A stretch of 64,000 nucleotides of DNA from Ramlibacter monticola. GTDB lineage: Bacteria; Pseudomonadota; Gammaproteobacteria; Burkholderiales; Burkholderiaceae_C. A program made the position numbers and the translations under genes. Of the stretch, positions 29,101-36,324 are shown in pieces (position 1 is the stretch's first letter; every line of letters begins with the position of its first letter). The DNA lies in contig NZ_JAEQNE010000004.1 in NCBI RefSeq assembly GCF_016722785.1, positions 273,501-337,500 of the forward strand. The letters run 5' to 3'. Below the pieces are notes generated by a model. That model did not search any database, was not told the origin of the DNA, and was given only the letters and a program-made list of their open reading frames with translations.

Positions 29101-29654
29101 AGCTTTTCGACCTAGTCTGTGACGTGAACAACTATGCCTCGTTCCTGTTCAAGGACGCGAGCGAGTCTGCGAGGTGGGGTGATGGATGGTTCGAGGGCAC
29201 GCGGCGCGGTTCCTCCTATCCCATCCCCGTCGGTGTGAGAAACCGGGAGGGGGACCAGGCGCGATCAGAGGTCCTGCCTGACTTCACTCAGCTTGGTTTG
29301 CGTCCCATTCCGACCTTCTCGCAACGAGCCGTTGATTCCCTGGGCGCTGTGCTGCGCGAGCACGGCGAGTTGGCGCCGATCCAGATGAGCGAGCTTGTGC
29401 AGTACTTCGGCTTCAACCCAACCACTATCGTGGACGTGCTGGACGAGAAAAAATCACAGATCAAACGCTTCACTGACGGCGAAGTCATGCGAGTGGAGCG
29501 CCATGTTCTTCTCGACTCAGTGACGAGCCTGCCTCCGATCTTTAAGATCCCGCAGACCCGAAGAAACACCACGTATGTCAATGAGATGTTCGTGGGACTG
29601 GTACAAGAGAAGGGCTTAACCGGCTTCCGATTCGAGGTGTTGTTTCAGCGGTAG
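29097..29654 (+). CDS. Immunity protein for the RHS/AHH toxin (Imm11/DUF1629-like)
   Basis: A 185-residue cytoplasmic protein whose ATG overlaps the toxin TGA (ATGA). That is the classic place for a cognate immunity gene. The C-terminal motif NEMFVGLVQEKGLTGFRFE resembles the end of Imm11 (DUF1629) proteins, which accompany nuclease toxins. Base composition is lower in GC than the surrounding genes, as in the toxin tip. The position makes the immunity role strong; the family name is from memory of the motif and less sure. It would bind and block the nuclease tip in the producing cell and its kin. Confidence 0.8.
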   Translation: MKLFDLVCDVNNYASFLFKDASESARWGDGWFEGTRRGSSYPIPVGVRNREGDQARSEVLPDFTQLGLRPIPTFSQRAVDSLGAVLREHGELAPIQMSELVQYFGFNPTTIVDVLDEKKSQIKRFTDGEVMRVERHVLLDSVTSLPPIFKIPQTRRNTTYVNEMFVGLVQEKGLTGFRFEVLFQR

Positions 29655-29664
29655 GCTGTATGCG

Positions 29665-29724
29665 CGGATTCGGATTCGGATTCGGATTCGGATTCGGATT
29701 CGGATTCGGATTCGGATTCGGATT
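29665..29724. repeat. Ten tandem copies of CGGATT
   Basis: Exactly ten uninterrupted hexamers CGGATT begin 10 bp after the immunity gene stop. On the minus strand they would read Asn-Pro repeats in an open frame, but no gene context supports that. Such a microsatellite is prone to slipped-strand length change. Confidence 0.97.
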
Positions 29725-29738
29725 CGGGCCGTGAGGAG

Positions 29739-29768
29739 TTGGGGTCGGATTCCAATTTTCTGCCCCAA
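29739..29768. repeat. REP-like palindrome
   Basis: TTGGGG (29739-29744) and CCCCAA (29763-29768) flank a spacer containing CGGATT. The layout resembles REP elements mobilised by RAYT transposases. The spacer shares its hexamer with the adjacent tandem repeat. Confidence 0.45.
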
Positions 29769-29778
29769 GATCCGTGGG

Positions 29779-29935
29779 CACGACCCACACGCCCACTTGC
29801 GCGACGTGCTGCAGCCGCTACCCGAGCATCCGGCCGGCTCTCTCGACGACCTGCTGCCGCACCGCTGGTAGGACTGATCGGGTCCGCTCACCGCAGGCCA
29901 CCGCCGACGTCAAGGTGGTCTACCTAGCCGCTTAC
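29779..29935 (+). mobile_element. IS66-family remnant (transposase 3' end and right terminal repeat)
   Basis: An in-frame fragment of about 30 codons (29779-29871) encodes HDPHAHLRDVLQ followed by LDDLLPHRW and a stop. This matches the well-known end of IS66 transposases (…DPYAYLRDVLxRLP…LLPHRW). About 60 bp after the stop comes AAGGTGGT and then CGCTTAC at 29929-29935, fitting the IS66 right inverted repeat (GTAAGCG inward). The rest of the element, including the DDE domain, is absent, so it is a relic. The remaining bases to 30147 hold no recognisable gene. Confidence 0.6.
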
Positions 29936-30147
29936 TCCTGGGCAGTCTGCCAGTCGCTCGGTGGCACGCCCGCCACCACTCAGTGTTTGCCAGTACCGGA
30001 TGGACCGGCAATTCCGGGTACTTCGTCGCTGGCGGCAGCCGGAGCACTGGCATACGCTCCAACACTACGTGCGTAGCGTGAAGCGGTGACACTCCGAGTT
30101 CTCACTCGAAGTCTGGCTTCATCACCCTCATTCCGGCCAGGGAGTCC

Positions 30148-31137
30148 ATGAGCTCCTACTTGAATATTGCCCTGAACCACTTCGCCGCGATGCAGCGATG
30201 GGTCACCGGGAACGCGGCGGAAGCGACGCTCGACATGAGCAACCTCTCCGTGGAGGTCAAGTGCCGCGGGCGGTACTACCGCATGTATCCCACGTTCCAG
30301 GCGATCGTCCACGGCAGGCTGACACACCTTCCCAACCTGACGGCGGACGCGCGGGGCTTCGGCGGCTGGCGGCCGTACCGGGCGGTCACCCACCCGCATT
30401 CCACCGACAAGGCTCTGTTCAAGGCCCATCTGGCCGAGGCGGGGCTGCGCTCGCCCGCCACCTGGGACGTGCAGCGTGCCACGCCCGACCACGACTACGT
30501 TCTCAAGGCCCGCAGGGGTTCTTTCGGACAGGGGCTTCATGGGCCATTTCGGGCGAATGCGCCGGTTCCGCAAGGAATCGAGATCGCCAGGGACGGCGGG
30601 TTCTTCGCAGAGCAGTTCGTCCCGGGGCGGATGCTGAAGGTCTGGTACTGGGGCGCCCGCCCCTTCTTCGCCCACATGCAGGAGTTCCCCGCGATCTTGG
30701 GCGACGGACGCAACACCGTAGAGGCTCTGCTCCGGGCCAGAATCGCTGCCGCGCAATCGAGTTGGGGCAACTTCGCGCAGAAGCCCGTCGTGATGGCGTG
30801 CCTCGCGTTCCAGGGCATCGGGCCGCAAGACGTACTCGAGGGGGGCCGCTCGGCCTGGTTCGACTACAGGTACGGGCAGCTCTATCCCACCTCCTTCGGG
30901 GCCACTCCGGTGAGCGACAACCAGATCGACCCTCTCGCGCAACTCACGGGCACGCAACTGCTGGATCAAGGCCGCGCCCTCGCGCGCCTGCTGCAGCAGG
31001 CCTTCCCGGCGCCCCTCCTGATCACGGTGGACGGCATCCTCGACCGCGAAGGAAGGATCTGGTGGCTGGAAATGAACACCAACTCCCTCGTGCCTCCCGA
31101 AGCCTATGAAGTGATGTTCGCGGATCTGTTCGGGTAG
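30148..31137 (+). CDS. ATP-grasp domain protein
   Basis: A 329-residue soluble protein. The ATP-grasp pattern is visible as a Lys/Gly loop (YVLKARRGSFGQGLHG, about residues 118-133), a second region (MLKVWYWG) and the terminal magnesium-binding stretch WWLEMNTNSLVPPEAY (about 307-322). ATP-grasp enzymes join a carboxylate to an amine or thiol through an acyl phosphate; the substrate here is unknown. GGAG sits 4 bp before the ATG. It stands alone between the IS66 relic and a terminator. A peptide- or cell-wall-modifying role is possible, but nothing in the context decides it. Confidence 0.6.
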   Translation: MSSYLNIALNHFAAMQRWVTGNAAEATLDMSNLSVEVKCRGRYYRMYPTFQAIVHGRLTHLPNLTADARGFGGWRPYRAVTHPHSTDKALFKAHLAEAGLRSPATWDVQRATPDHDYVLKARRGSFGQGLHGPFRANAPVPQGIEIARDGGFFAEQFVPGRMLKVWYWGARPFFAHMQEFPAILGDGRNTVEALLRARIAAAQSSWGNFAQKPVVMACLAFQGIGPQDVLEGGRSAWFDYRYGQLYPTSFGATPVSDNQIDPLAQLTGTQLLDQGRALARLLQQAFPAPLLITVDGILDREGRIWWLEMNTNSLVPPEAYEVMFADLFG

Positions 31138-31151
31138 CCCACGCGAGGTCC

Positions 31152-31196
31152 GCCCGGCGGGAGCTTCTCCAAGGAGGCGTCTCGCCGGGCCGTTTT
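31152..31196 (+). terminator. Rho-independent terminator after the ATP-grasp gene
   Basis: An 11-bp stem (31152-31162 with 31180-31190, one G-T pair) encloses a second CTCC/GGAG stem and is followed by CGTTTT. It starts 15 bp after the stop codon. Confidence 0.75.
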
Positions 31197-31240
31197 CCCG
31201 CCAGCCTGTCCGTCCAAGGGCTGGAGGGAGGCTCGAGATC

Positions 31241-31990
31241 TCAGCGCAGCGCGACCGGCTTCACCGTGAGCCGGTACGTGACGTCCACCTCCCACGGCAG
31301 CACCTGGAAGTTCGTCGGCGCGTAATAGCACCCCGCCGAAGCGCCCCCGAATCGCAGCGTGTGCTGCCCCGGCACCAGCGGCGCGACCAGCGCGAAGTAG
31401 CCGTCGCTGATCGCGGGCGAATAGACCGTCGCCGCCGGCACGTTCGAGTCGTTCGATGGCACGGTGATGTCGAACACAACGGACTTCACGCGCAAGGTAT
31501 TCAGCACGCGCGCAGCCACCGGAACGCCGTCGATCTCCAGCCGCAATTGCGAAACGGCATCCATGCATCCCACGGCCTCCGCCCTGAGTTCCGCCGCGGC
31601 CTGCGAAGCGACGTTGTAGTCGAGGAAGTTGATCAGCGGCAGCAGCAGCGCCTTGCCCTCGGGAAGCGTGCAGGCGCGCGTGACGGAACCGCTGCCGACG
31701 GTTCCCATGAGGAACCACACCGGGCCATGCTGCATGAAGCTGCAGGCCGCACCCGTGGCGTCCGCCAGCGGGTTGGCGGATTGCGGGCTGGCCATCACGT
31801 ACTGCCACCACTCCGCCGACCATTCGGCCATGGAGCGGCCCTCCACCACGGCATTGGCCGCGTACAGCGCGTGCGGCCTCGCCAGGTTGCCTCCGGCGGC
31901 CTGGTTCTGGGCGAGTGCCGTTGCGCCGCCGATCGAGCATGCGAGTGCGGCCGCCGCGACGACCACGCGCCTGGTGCTTGTGCTTGTCAT
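31241..31990 (-). CDS. Secreted protein of unknown function
   Basis: A 249-residue protein with a signal peptide (about 1-28, ending ATALAQ) and no membrane anchor. The mature part begins with an aromatic-rich motif (MAEWSAEWWQYVMASPQS) and has four or more Cys residues spread along the chain (in ACSFMQ, RACTLP, GCMDAV and GCYYAP), consistent with periplasmic disulfides. AGGAGG lies 6 bp before the ATG. I do not recognise a characterised relative. It stands alone, convergent with the ATP-grasp gene. Confidence 0.75.
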   Translation of the reverse strand: MTSTSTRRVVVAAAALACSIGGATALAQNQAAGGNLARPHALYAANAVVEGRSMAEWSAEWWQYVMASPQSANPLADATGAACSFMQHGPVWFLMGTVGSGSVTRACTLPEGKALLLPLINFLDYNVASQAAAELRAEAVGCMDAVSQLRLEIDGVPVAARVLNTLRVKSVVFDITVPSNDSNVPAATVYSPAISDGYFALVAPLVPGQHTLRFGGASAGCYYAPTNFQVLPWEVDVTYRLTVKPVALR

Positions 31991-32349
31991 GGGATCCTCC
32001 TGGTCGGTGCTTCTTTCCGCATCCACCGCGGACGCGGCGCAATGAAGAGTGGTGCGGCAGGGGAGTCCGGATTTGCGCTCCCGCAAGAACGTGGCGGTCG
32101 TCCGGACGGACGGTTGCCGCGCCGGCCGGCTTCAAGGCAGCGGGATGCCCGTGAACGTCTTGCTTCCCACCACCGTGCCCGTGAACGCGGGCTTCCCACT
32201 ACCGGCTTCGCCGGACGCCGGTCCGGCCCGCACGGAGGCGCCGTTCTTGCGGGGCATCAACTTCGGCCGCGCGGCCGCGACCATAGTGGAACCGGGCCCG
32301 GCGTTCCGGACCCGCGTGCAATGCATCGATCAACGAACCGGGAGATCCC
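31991..32349. other. 359-bp gap without a convincing gene
   Basis: The gap holds the divergent start regions of the minus-strand secreted protein and the plus-strand Lys/Ala-rich protein. A minus-strand frame (32132-32326) is open but has no ribosome binding site and no recognisable domain. No clear promoter hexamer pair or hairpin was found. Confidence 0.5.
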
Positions 32350-32655
32350 ATGAAGCGACTGCTCTTCACACTGGCGGCGGCGATCCTGCTGGCCGGCAGC
32401 GCGTTCGCGGCGGGTCCCGGCGAGGACAAGGCGGCGCCCAGCACGACCGCCACCTCCGCCGAGAAGGCCAGCGCCAAGGCTGCGCGCAAGGCGGACGGCA
32501 AGACGGTCGCCCAGGCCTCGCAACCCGGCGACGACCGGCCCGCGAGCGCCTCGAAGAAGGCCAGCAAGTCCGAACGCCAGGCGGCGGCGGCCCAGCGCAA
32601 GACCGAAGGCGCGAAGGTCTCCAGGCAGCCGAAGGAGGCGACCGGCCCGAACTGA
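32350..32655 (+). CDS. Small secreted Lys/Ala-rich protein
   Basis: A 101-residue protein with a signal peptide (MKRLLFTLAAAILLAGSAFA, cleaved near residue 20). The mature part is highly charged and rich in Ala, Lys, Ser and Gln and probably lacks a compact fold. GGGAG precedes the ATG. Proteins like this are common and uncharacterised in Comamonadaceae. A nucleic-acid- or envelope-associated role cannot be told from sequence. Confidence 0.65.
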   Translation: MKRLLFTLAAAILLAGSAFAAGPGEDKAAPSTTATSAEKASAKAARKADGKTVAQASQPGDDRPASASKKASKSERQAAAAQRKTEGAKVSRQPKEATGPN

Positions 32656-32749
32656 GGCGCACGCGCGCATGGGCGCTGCTTGATGCGCAGCAAGGTACCC
32701 TGCGCATGACGGCCTATCTTGAAGGTGTCACCATCGCAAGGAGTGGGTC

Positions 32750-32965
32750 ATGCGCAGGTTCGACCGGGAAAACATGGGCGCAGTGGACCAGTGGCTGCGG
32801 CTTGCCACCGGATTCGTGCTGCTGTTGCTGGCGGCCACGCACCTCATCGGCCCCTGGGGCTACATCGGCCTGCTGCCCATGGCGACGGCCATGTTCCGTT
32901 GTTGCCCGCTGTACCACGCGCTGGGCATCCACACGGGGCGTCGGCACCATCACCACCGGCACTAG
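32750..32965 (+). CDS. DUF2892 (YgaP-like transmembrane) protein
   Basis: A 71-residue inner membrane protein with two hydrophobic helices and the DUF2892 pattern: NMGAVDQWLRL, a Gly-containing helix, then CCPLYHALGIHT. It corresponds to the membrane hairpin found at the end of YgaP-type rhodaneses, here free-standing. A His-rich tail (RRHHHHRH) might bind metal. AAGGAG precedes the ATG. Confidence 0.85.
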   Translation: MRRFDRENMGAVDQWLRLATGFVLLLLAATHLIGPWGYIGLLPMATAMFRCCPLYHALGIHTGRRHHHHRH

Positions 32966-32991
32966 CGTGGGCCCGGCCCGCGCCCGGCGGA

Positions 32992-33141
32992 TCAGGGCGC
33001 GTTCGCGTAGCGGTAGGTCTGGCATGCGCTGCTGGCTTCGACAGCGCAGGGAGAGTTGCTGCTGGCCGGCACGGCGGCGGCGGCGCAGCCAGCCAGGTCC
33101 AGCAGCACGGCCAAGGTGGCCGCGGCCAAGGCGATCTTCAT
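32992..33141 (-). CDS. Micro-lipoprotein (49 residues)
   Basis: ATG at 33141, TGA at 32992-32994. The product starts MKIALAAATLAVLLDLAGC, a lipoprotein signal with lipobox LAGC. Only about 30 mature residues follow, with a Cys pair (SPCAVEASSACQTYRYANAP). AAGGAA lies about 8 bp before the start. The C-terminal pattern P-C-x(n)-C-Q-x(3)-Y is shared with the neighbouring 43-residue lipoprotein, so the two look like diverged copies. The function is unknown. Confidence 0.6.
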   Translation of the reverse strand: MKIALAAATLAVLLDLAGCAAAAVPASSNSPCAVEASSACQTYRYANAP

Positions 33142-33183
33142 GTTGTGTTTCCTTCGATGCGGCGCCCGGCAGTCCTCCGGGGG

Positions 33184-33315
33184 CTACCGGGTGCCGGTGT
33201 AGCGCTCCATCTGGCACTGGGTGCTGTGGGGCGTGGCCGTGCACGGGTCCGGAGGCTGCATGTCGGCGCACGCGGCCAGCGCGAGAAGAAGAACGAGACT
33301 GGAGATCCTTCGCAT
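33184..33315 (-). CDS. Micro-lipoprotein (43 residues)
   Basis: ATG at 33315. The product starts MRRISSLVLLLALAAC, with lipobox LAAC. The mature end is DPCTATPHSTQCQMERYTGT plus Arg, with the same P-C…C-Q-x(3)-Y spacing as the next lipoprotein downstream. GGGGGG precedes the ATG. The two genes are tandem, 42 bp apart, and probably cotranscribed. No function is known. Confidence 0.6.
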   Translation of the reverse strand: MRRISSLVLLLALAACADMQPPDPCTATPHSTQCQMERYTGTR

Positions 33316-33512
33316 GGGAGCCCCCCTTTCGCAAGCGGTGCCATGATGCGACGCGCCGGGCCTGGCCTGCGAGCGCCGGGCCAACCTCCCTGCCGCCATC
33401 AGGGTCGGAAGGGGTCCGGCCCCGCGAAGGGGCGCGGCGGGTGGCCCGCAACGGGCGCGGCGGGGGCGGGCCCATTAAAGTCGAAGCCTGACATGCGGCA
33501 AGGCAAGTCGAA

Positions 33513-34652
33513 ATGACGCGAGCGATCACGACGACCCTGGAAACCCCGGCGCTGCTGCTGGACGAGGCGCGCATGGAGCGCAACATCGAGCGCATGCGCC
33601 GGCAGGTGCAGCGGCTGGGCGTGGCCTTCCGCCCGCACGTGAAGACCTGCAAGTGCCTCGACGTGGCGCGCCGCATCATGACCAGCCCGGAGGGGCCGAT
33701 CACCGTATCGACGCTGCTGGAGGCCGACTACTTCGCCGAGCGCGGCGTCAAGGACATCCTGTACGCCGTGGTCATCGCGCCGAACAAGATGGACCACGTG
33801 CTGGCCTTGCAGGCGCGTGGCGCGCGCATGTCCATCATCCTCGACAGCGTCGAGTCGGCGCTCGGAGTCGGCCAGCGCCTGGCTGGCGGGTCGTCGGGTG
33901 TCCGCGTGCTGATCGAGGTGGACTCGGACGGCCATCGCTCGGGTGTGAAGCCCGACTCGCCGGACTTGCTGGCGGTCGCCCGCGCACTCGCCGAAGGCGG
34001 CGTGGAGGTCGGCGGCGTGATGACGCATGCCGGCGCCTCCTACGAGTGCCGCAGCCCCGAGGCGCTGCGCGCCATGGCGGAACAGGAGCGCGCCGCCGTC
34101 GTGCTCGCCGCGCAGCGCCTGCGCGGTGCGGGCTTCGCCTGTCCGGTGGTGAGTGTCGGCTCGACCCCGACCGCGCTCTTCGCGCAGCACCTGGAGGGCG
34201 TGACCGAACTGCGCGCGGGCGTCTACGTGTTCTTCGACCTGGTGATGGCCGGCATCGGCGTCTGCGCCGTCGACGACATCGCCCTGTCGGTGCTGGCCAC
34301 GGTGATCGGCCACCAGCGCGAGAAGGGCTGGACGCTGCTGGACGCCGGCTGGATGGCGATGTCGCGCGACCGCGGCACCGCGGGCCAGCCGGTGGACCAG
34401 GGCTACGGCCTCGTGTGCGACCTCGAAGGGCGACCTTTGGGCGACTACATCCTGGTGGGCGCGAACCAGGAGCACGGCATCATGGCCCGCCGCTCCGGCG
34501 CCGGCTCCGATCCGCTGGAACTGCCGGTTGGCCGGCAGGTCCGCATCTTCCCCAACCACGCCTGCTCCACGGCGGCGCAGTTCGGCGCCTACGAAGTCGT
34601 CGACGCGAAGGGGCAGGTGAAGGGCCGCTGGCAGCGCTTCAACGGCTGGTAG
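33513..34652 (+). CDS. DSD1-type PLP enzyme (D-serine dehydratase / D-threonine aldolase family)
   Basis: A 379-residue fold-type III PLP enzyme with an N-terminal alanine-racemase-like barrel. The PLP lysine is in FRPHVKTCK (about residue 45). The C-terminal metal site reads PNHACST. A His-x-Cys pair is known for the zinc-dependent D-serine / hydroxyaspartate dehydratases, while characterised D-threonine aldolases use His-x-Asp. A dehydratase role on a D-beta-hydroxy amino acid is therefore more likely, but the substrate is not certain. It stands alone. Diaminopropionate ammonia-lyase 2.3 kb downstream is a related D-amino-acid catabolic function. Confidence 0.8.
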   Translation: MTRAITTTLETPALLLDEARMERNIERMRRQVQRLGVAFRPHVKTCKCLDVARRIMTSPEGPITVSTLLEADYFAERGVKDILYAVVIAPNKMDHVLALQARGARMSIILDSVESALGVGQRLAGGSSGVRVLIEVDSDGHRSGVKPDSPDLLAVARALAEGGVEVGGVMTHAGASYECRSPEALRAMAEQERAAVVLAAQRLRGAGFACPVVSVGSTPTALFAQHLEGVTELRAGVYVFFDLVMAGIGVCAVDDIALSVLATVIGHQREKGWTLLDAGWMAMSRDRGTAGQPVDQGYGLVCDLEGRPLGDYILVGANQEHGIMARRSGAGSDPLELPVGRQVRIFPNHACSTAAQFGAYEVVDAKGQVKGRWQRFNGW

Positions 34653-34756
34653 GCTGGCTCATCGGCCGCTCCAGCGAGAGCAGCTCGGCGTCCCGCGCGT
34701 GGCAGGACACCATCCGGAGATGCAGGAGCGGCTCGAGCGCTGCTGGAGCCGGCGCA

Positions 34757-34872
34757 TCAGGGCCTCGGCCCGTTGATCGCCGGCGCCTGCACCCCTCCGC
34801 CTTGCAGGGCCCCCTGGAGCGGTGTCAGCGCGGAGGTCAGCACGCGCGATCCCGTGAGCTGGCCGCTGCTGT
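34757..34872 (-). pseudogene. Out-of-frame C-terminal tail of the upstream repeat protein
   Basis: Right after the TGA of the 34873-36006 gene, the neighbouring frame reads LNSSGQLTGSRVLTSALTP and ends …INGPRP with a stop at 34757. It looks like a natural protein tail: polar, no stops, same style as the gene. One inserted base at the CTGACCTGA junction would give …ALIELDLNSSGQL. So the tail (about 38 residues) seems to have been cut off by a one-base deletion, or by a sequencing error. Confidence 0.5.
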
Positions 34873-36006
34873 TCAGGTCAGCTCGATCAGCGCGCCGCTG
34901 GTGTCGCGCACCACCCGCACCAGCTGGCCGGCGGCGTTGGTGCCTTGCTGCAGCACCGGCAGGTCCAGCAGGCGCGCCACGGCGCGCGAGGACAGCAACT
35001 GGCCCGTCTGGTCCAGCGTGTGTTCGACGATGTTGCCCGTCGCGTCCACGGTCCGCGTGACCGTCTGCCCCAGCGTGTTGACGGTCTGCGCCAGCACGCC
35101 TCCCGGCTGCAGCGCGGTGTTGGCGATGCTGCCCACCGTGCCGATCGTGTTGTTGGCGATGCCGCCCACCGTGCCCACCGTCTGCGACACCACGCCGCCC
35201 GGCTGCAGCGCATTGTTGGCGAGTCCGCCCACCGTGCCCACGGTCTGCGACACGACCCCGCCGGGCTGCAGCGCCGTGTTGGCGACGTTGCCCACCGTGT
35301 TGACGGTGTTGTCCACCGTCGACAGCAGCCGCTCCACGATCTGCGGGTTGTGATCGAGCAGCCCGATCGTCGTGTTCACGATCTCGCGCACGTTGTCGAG
35401 GCGCACGATCAGCAGCGCGCTCGCCTGCACGCCGTCGATGTCGAGCTCCACCTTCTGGATGCCCGCGTCCACGCCGGCCGTGAGCTTCACGAGGTTGCCC
35501 ACGCGCGCGTCCAGCGACACGTGCGCGGTGAGGTTCTCCACCAGCAGCCGGATCCGGTCGACGGAGACGTTGGGGATGTCCAGCAGCACGTCGGGCGGCG
35601 CATCCCCGACGGGATCGGCAGGACGGAAGCGGCTGGGGACCGGCCCGCGCACCGAGGGCGGCAGGCTGCGGTCCACCTGCGTGACGATGCCTGCATTGCG
35701 GTTGCCGCGGGCGACGGGGGCGGCGCGCGGCGGCGGGGATGCGGAGGCTGCGCGGGCCGGCGGGCGCGCCGCCGCCGTGCCTGCGGCCCTTGGCGCGGTG
35801 GGTGCCGCGGGTGCGGCAGGAGCGGCGGGTGCGGTCGGTGCCACGCCGCTCGCGGCCGTTTGCGGGGCCTGCGCGGCCTGCGTCGGCTGCGGCGTCGCGA
35901 GGCCCTCGGGCCCGGCAGCCCCGCCGGGCTGCGCGCCGGCCCCGAACGCCGTGCACAGCACGGCGAGCAGCGCGGACGAGCGCGCCTTCTCGTTCTTCTG
36001 ATCCAT
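34873..36006 (-). CDS. Secreted Ala/Pro-rich repeat protein, probably frameshifted at its end
   Basis: A protein of about 377 residues. It has a weak signal peptide (about 8-25), an Ala/Pro/Thr-rich linker (30-105), a folded region with a conserved DVLLDIPNVSVDRIRLLVEN (about 140-160) and tandem 21-residue repeats (NNALQPGGVVSQTVGTVGG). Two of the repeats are near-identical at DNA level (35155-35217 and 35218-35280). ATG 36006 is preferred to GTG 36009 because AGGGGA then has better spacing. The reading frame ends abruptly and a plausible tail continues in another frame. I do not recognise a characterised family; surface or periplasmic location is inferred. Confidence 0.7.
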   Translation of the reverse strand: MDQKNEKARSSALLAVLCTAFGAGAQPGGAAGPEGLATPQPTQAAQAPQTAASGVAPTAPAAPAAPAAPTAPRAAGTAAARPPARAASASPPPRAAPVARGNRNAGIVTQVDRSLPPSVRGPVPSRFRPADPVGDAPPDVLLDIPNVSVDRIRLLVENLTAHVSLDARVGNLVKLTAGVDAGIQKVELDIDGVQASALLIVRLDNVREIVNTTIGLLDHNPQIVERLLSTVDNTVNTVGNVANTALQPGGVVSQTVGTVGGLANNALQPGGVVSQTVGTVGGIANNTIGTVGSIANTALQPGGVLAQTVNTLGQTVTRTVDATGNIVEHTLDQTGQLLSSRAVARLLDLPVLQQGTNAAGQLVRVVRDTSGALIELT

Positions 36007-36125
36007 CACTCTCCCCTTGCGGTGCGACCCGGCACGACGAGCGCTGATGCCATCGCTCGGGCGCCTTGCAATTCGAGGACGGGGGACTTGCGACGGTCAA
36101 CGACGAAAGCCCGTAACAGACTGCG

Positions 36126-36171
36126 GCCGGGCGGGTAAGACGTGTGTCGCGGTGTGAAGTAACCGCCCGGC
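36126..36171. other. Inverted repeat in the 36007-36324 gap
   Basis: GCCGGGCGG (36126-36134) and CCGCCCGGC (36163-36171) form a perfect 9-bp inverted repeat 28 bp apart. It lies between divergent genes, so it could be an operator or an mRNA leader hairpin. No gene is seen in the 318-bp gap. Confidence 0.35.
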
Positions 36172-36324
36172 GGCTGAGGCACACCGGCCATAAGCTCGGC
36201 AGCCCCATTCCCGGTACGACTGACCTATGTCAGCCGCTGCAACGCACGCCGGCAGGATCATTGGTGCCAGATACTGCGAACGGACACCCCGGCCGCAGCC
36301 TCGGAGCATCAAGGAGTCCACACA

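Noticed and set aside
29665..29724. CRISPR-like array
   Set aside because: The repeats are 6 bp and directly adjacent, with no spacers; it is a microsatellite.
29578..29796. Minus-strand frame with Asn-Pro repeats
   Set aside because: It is only the translation of the CGGATT tandem repeat, with no support as a gene.
32132..32326. 64-codon minus-strand frame in the 31991-32349 gap
   Set aside because: No ribosome binding site, signal or recognised domain; composition is typical of noncoding GC-rich DNA.
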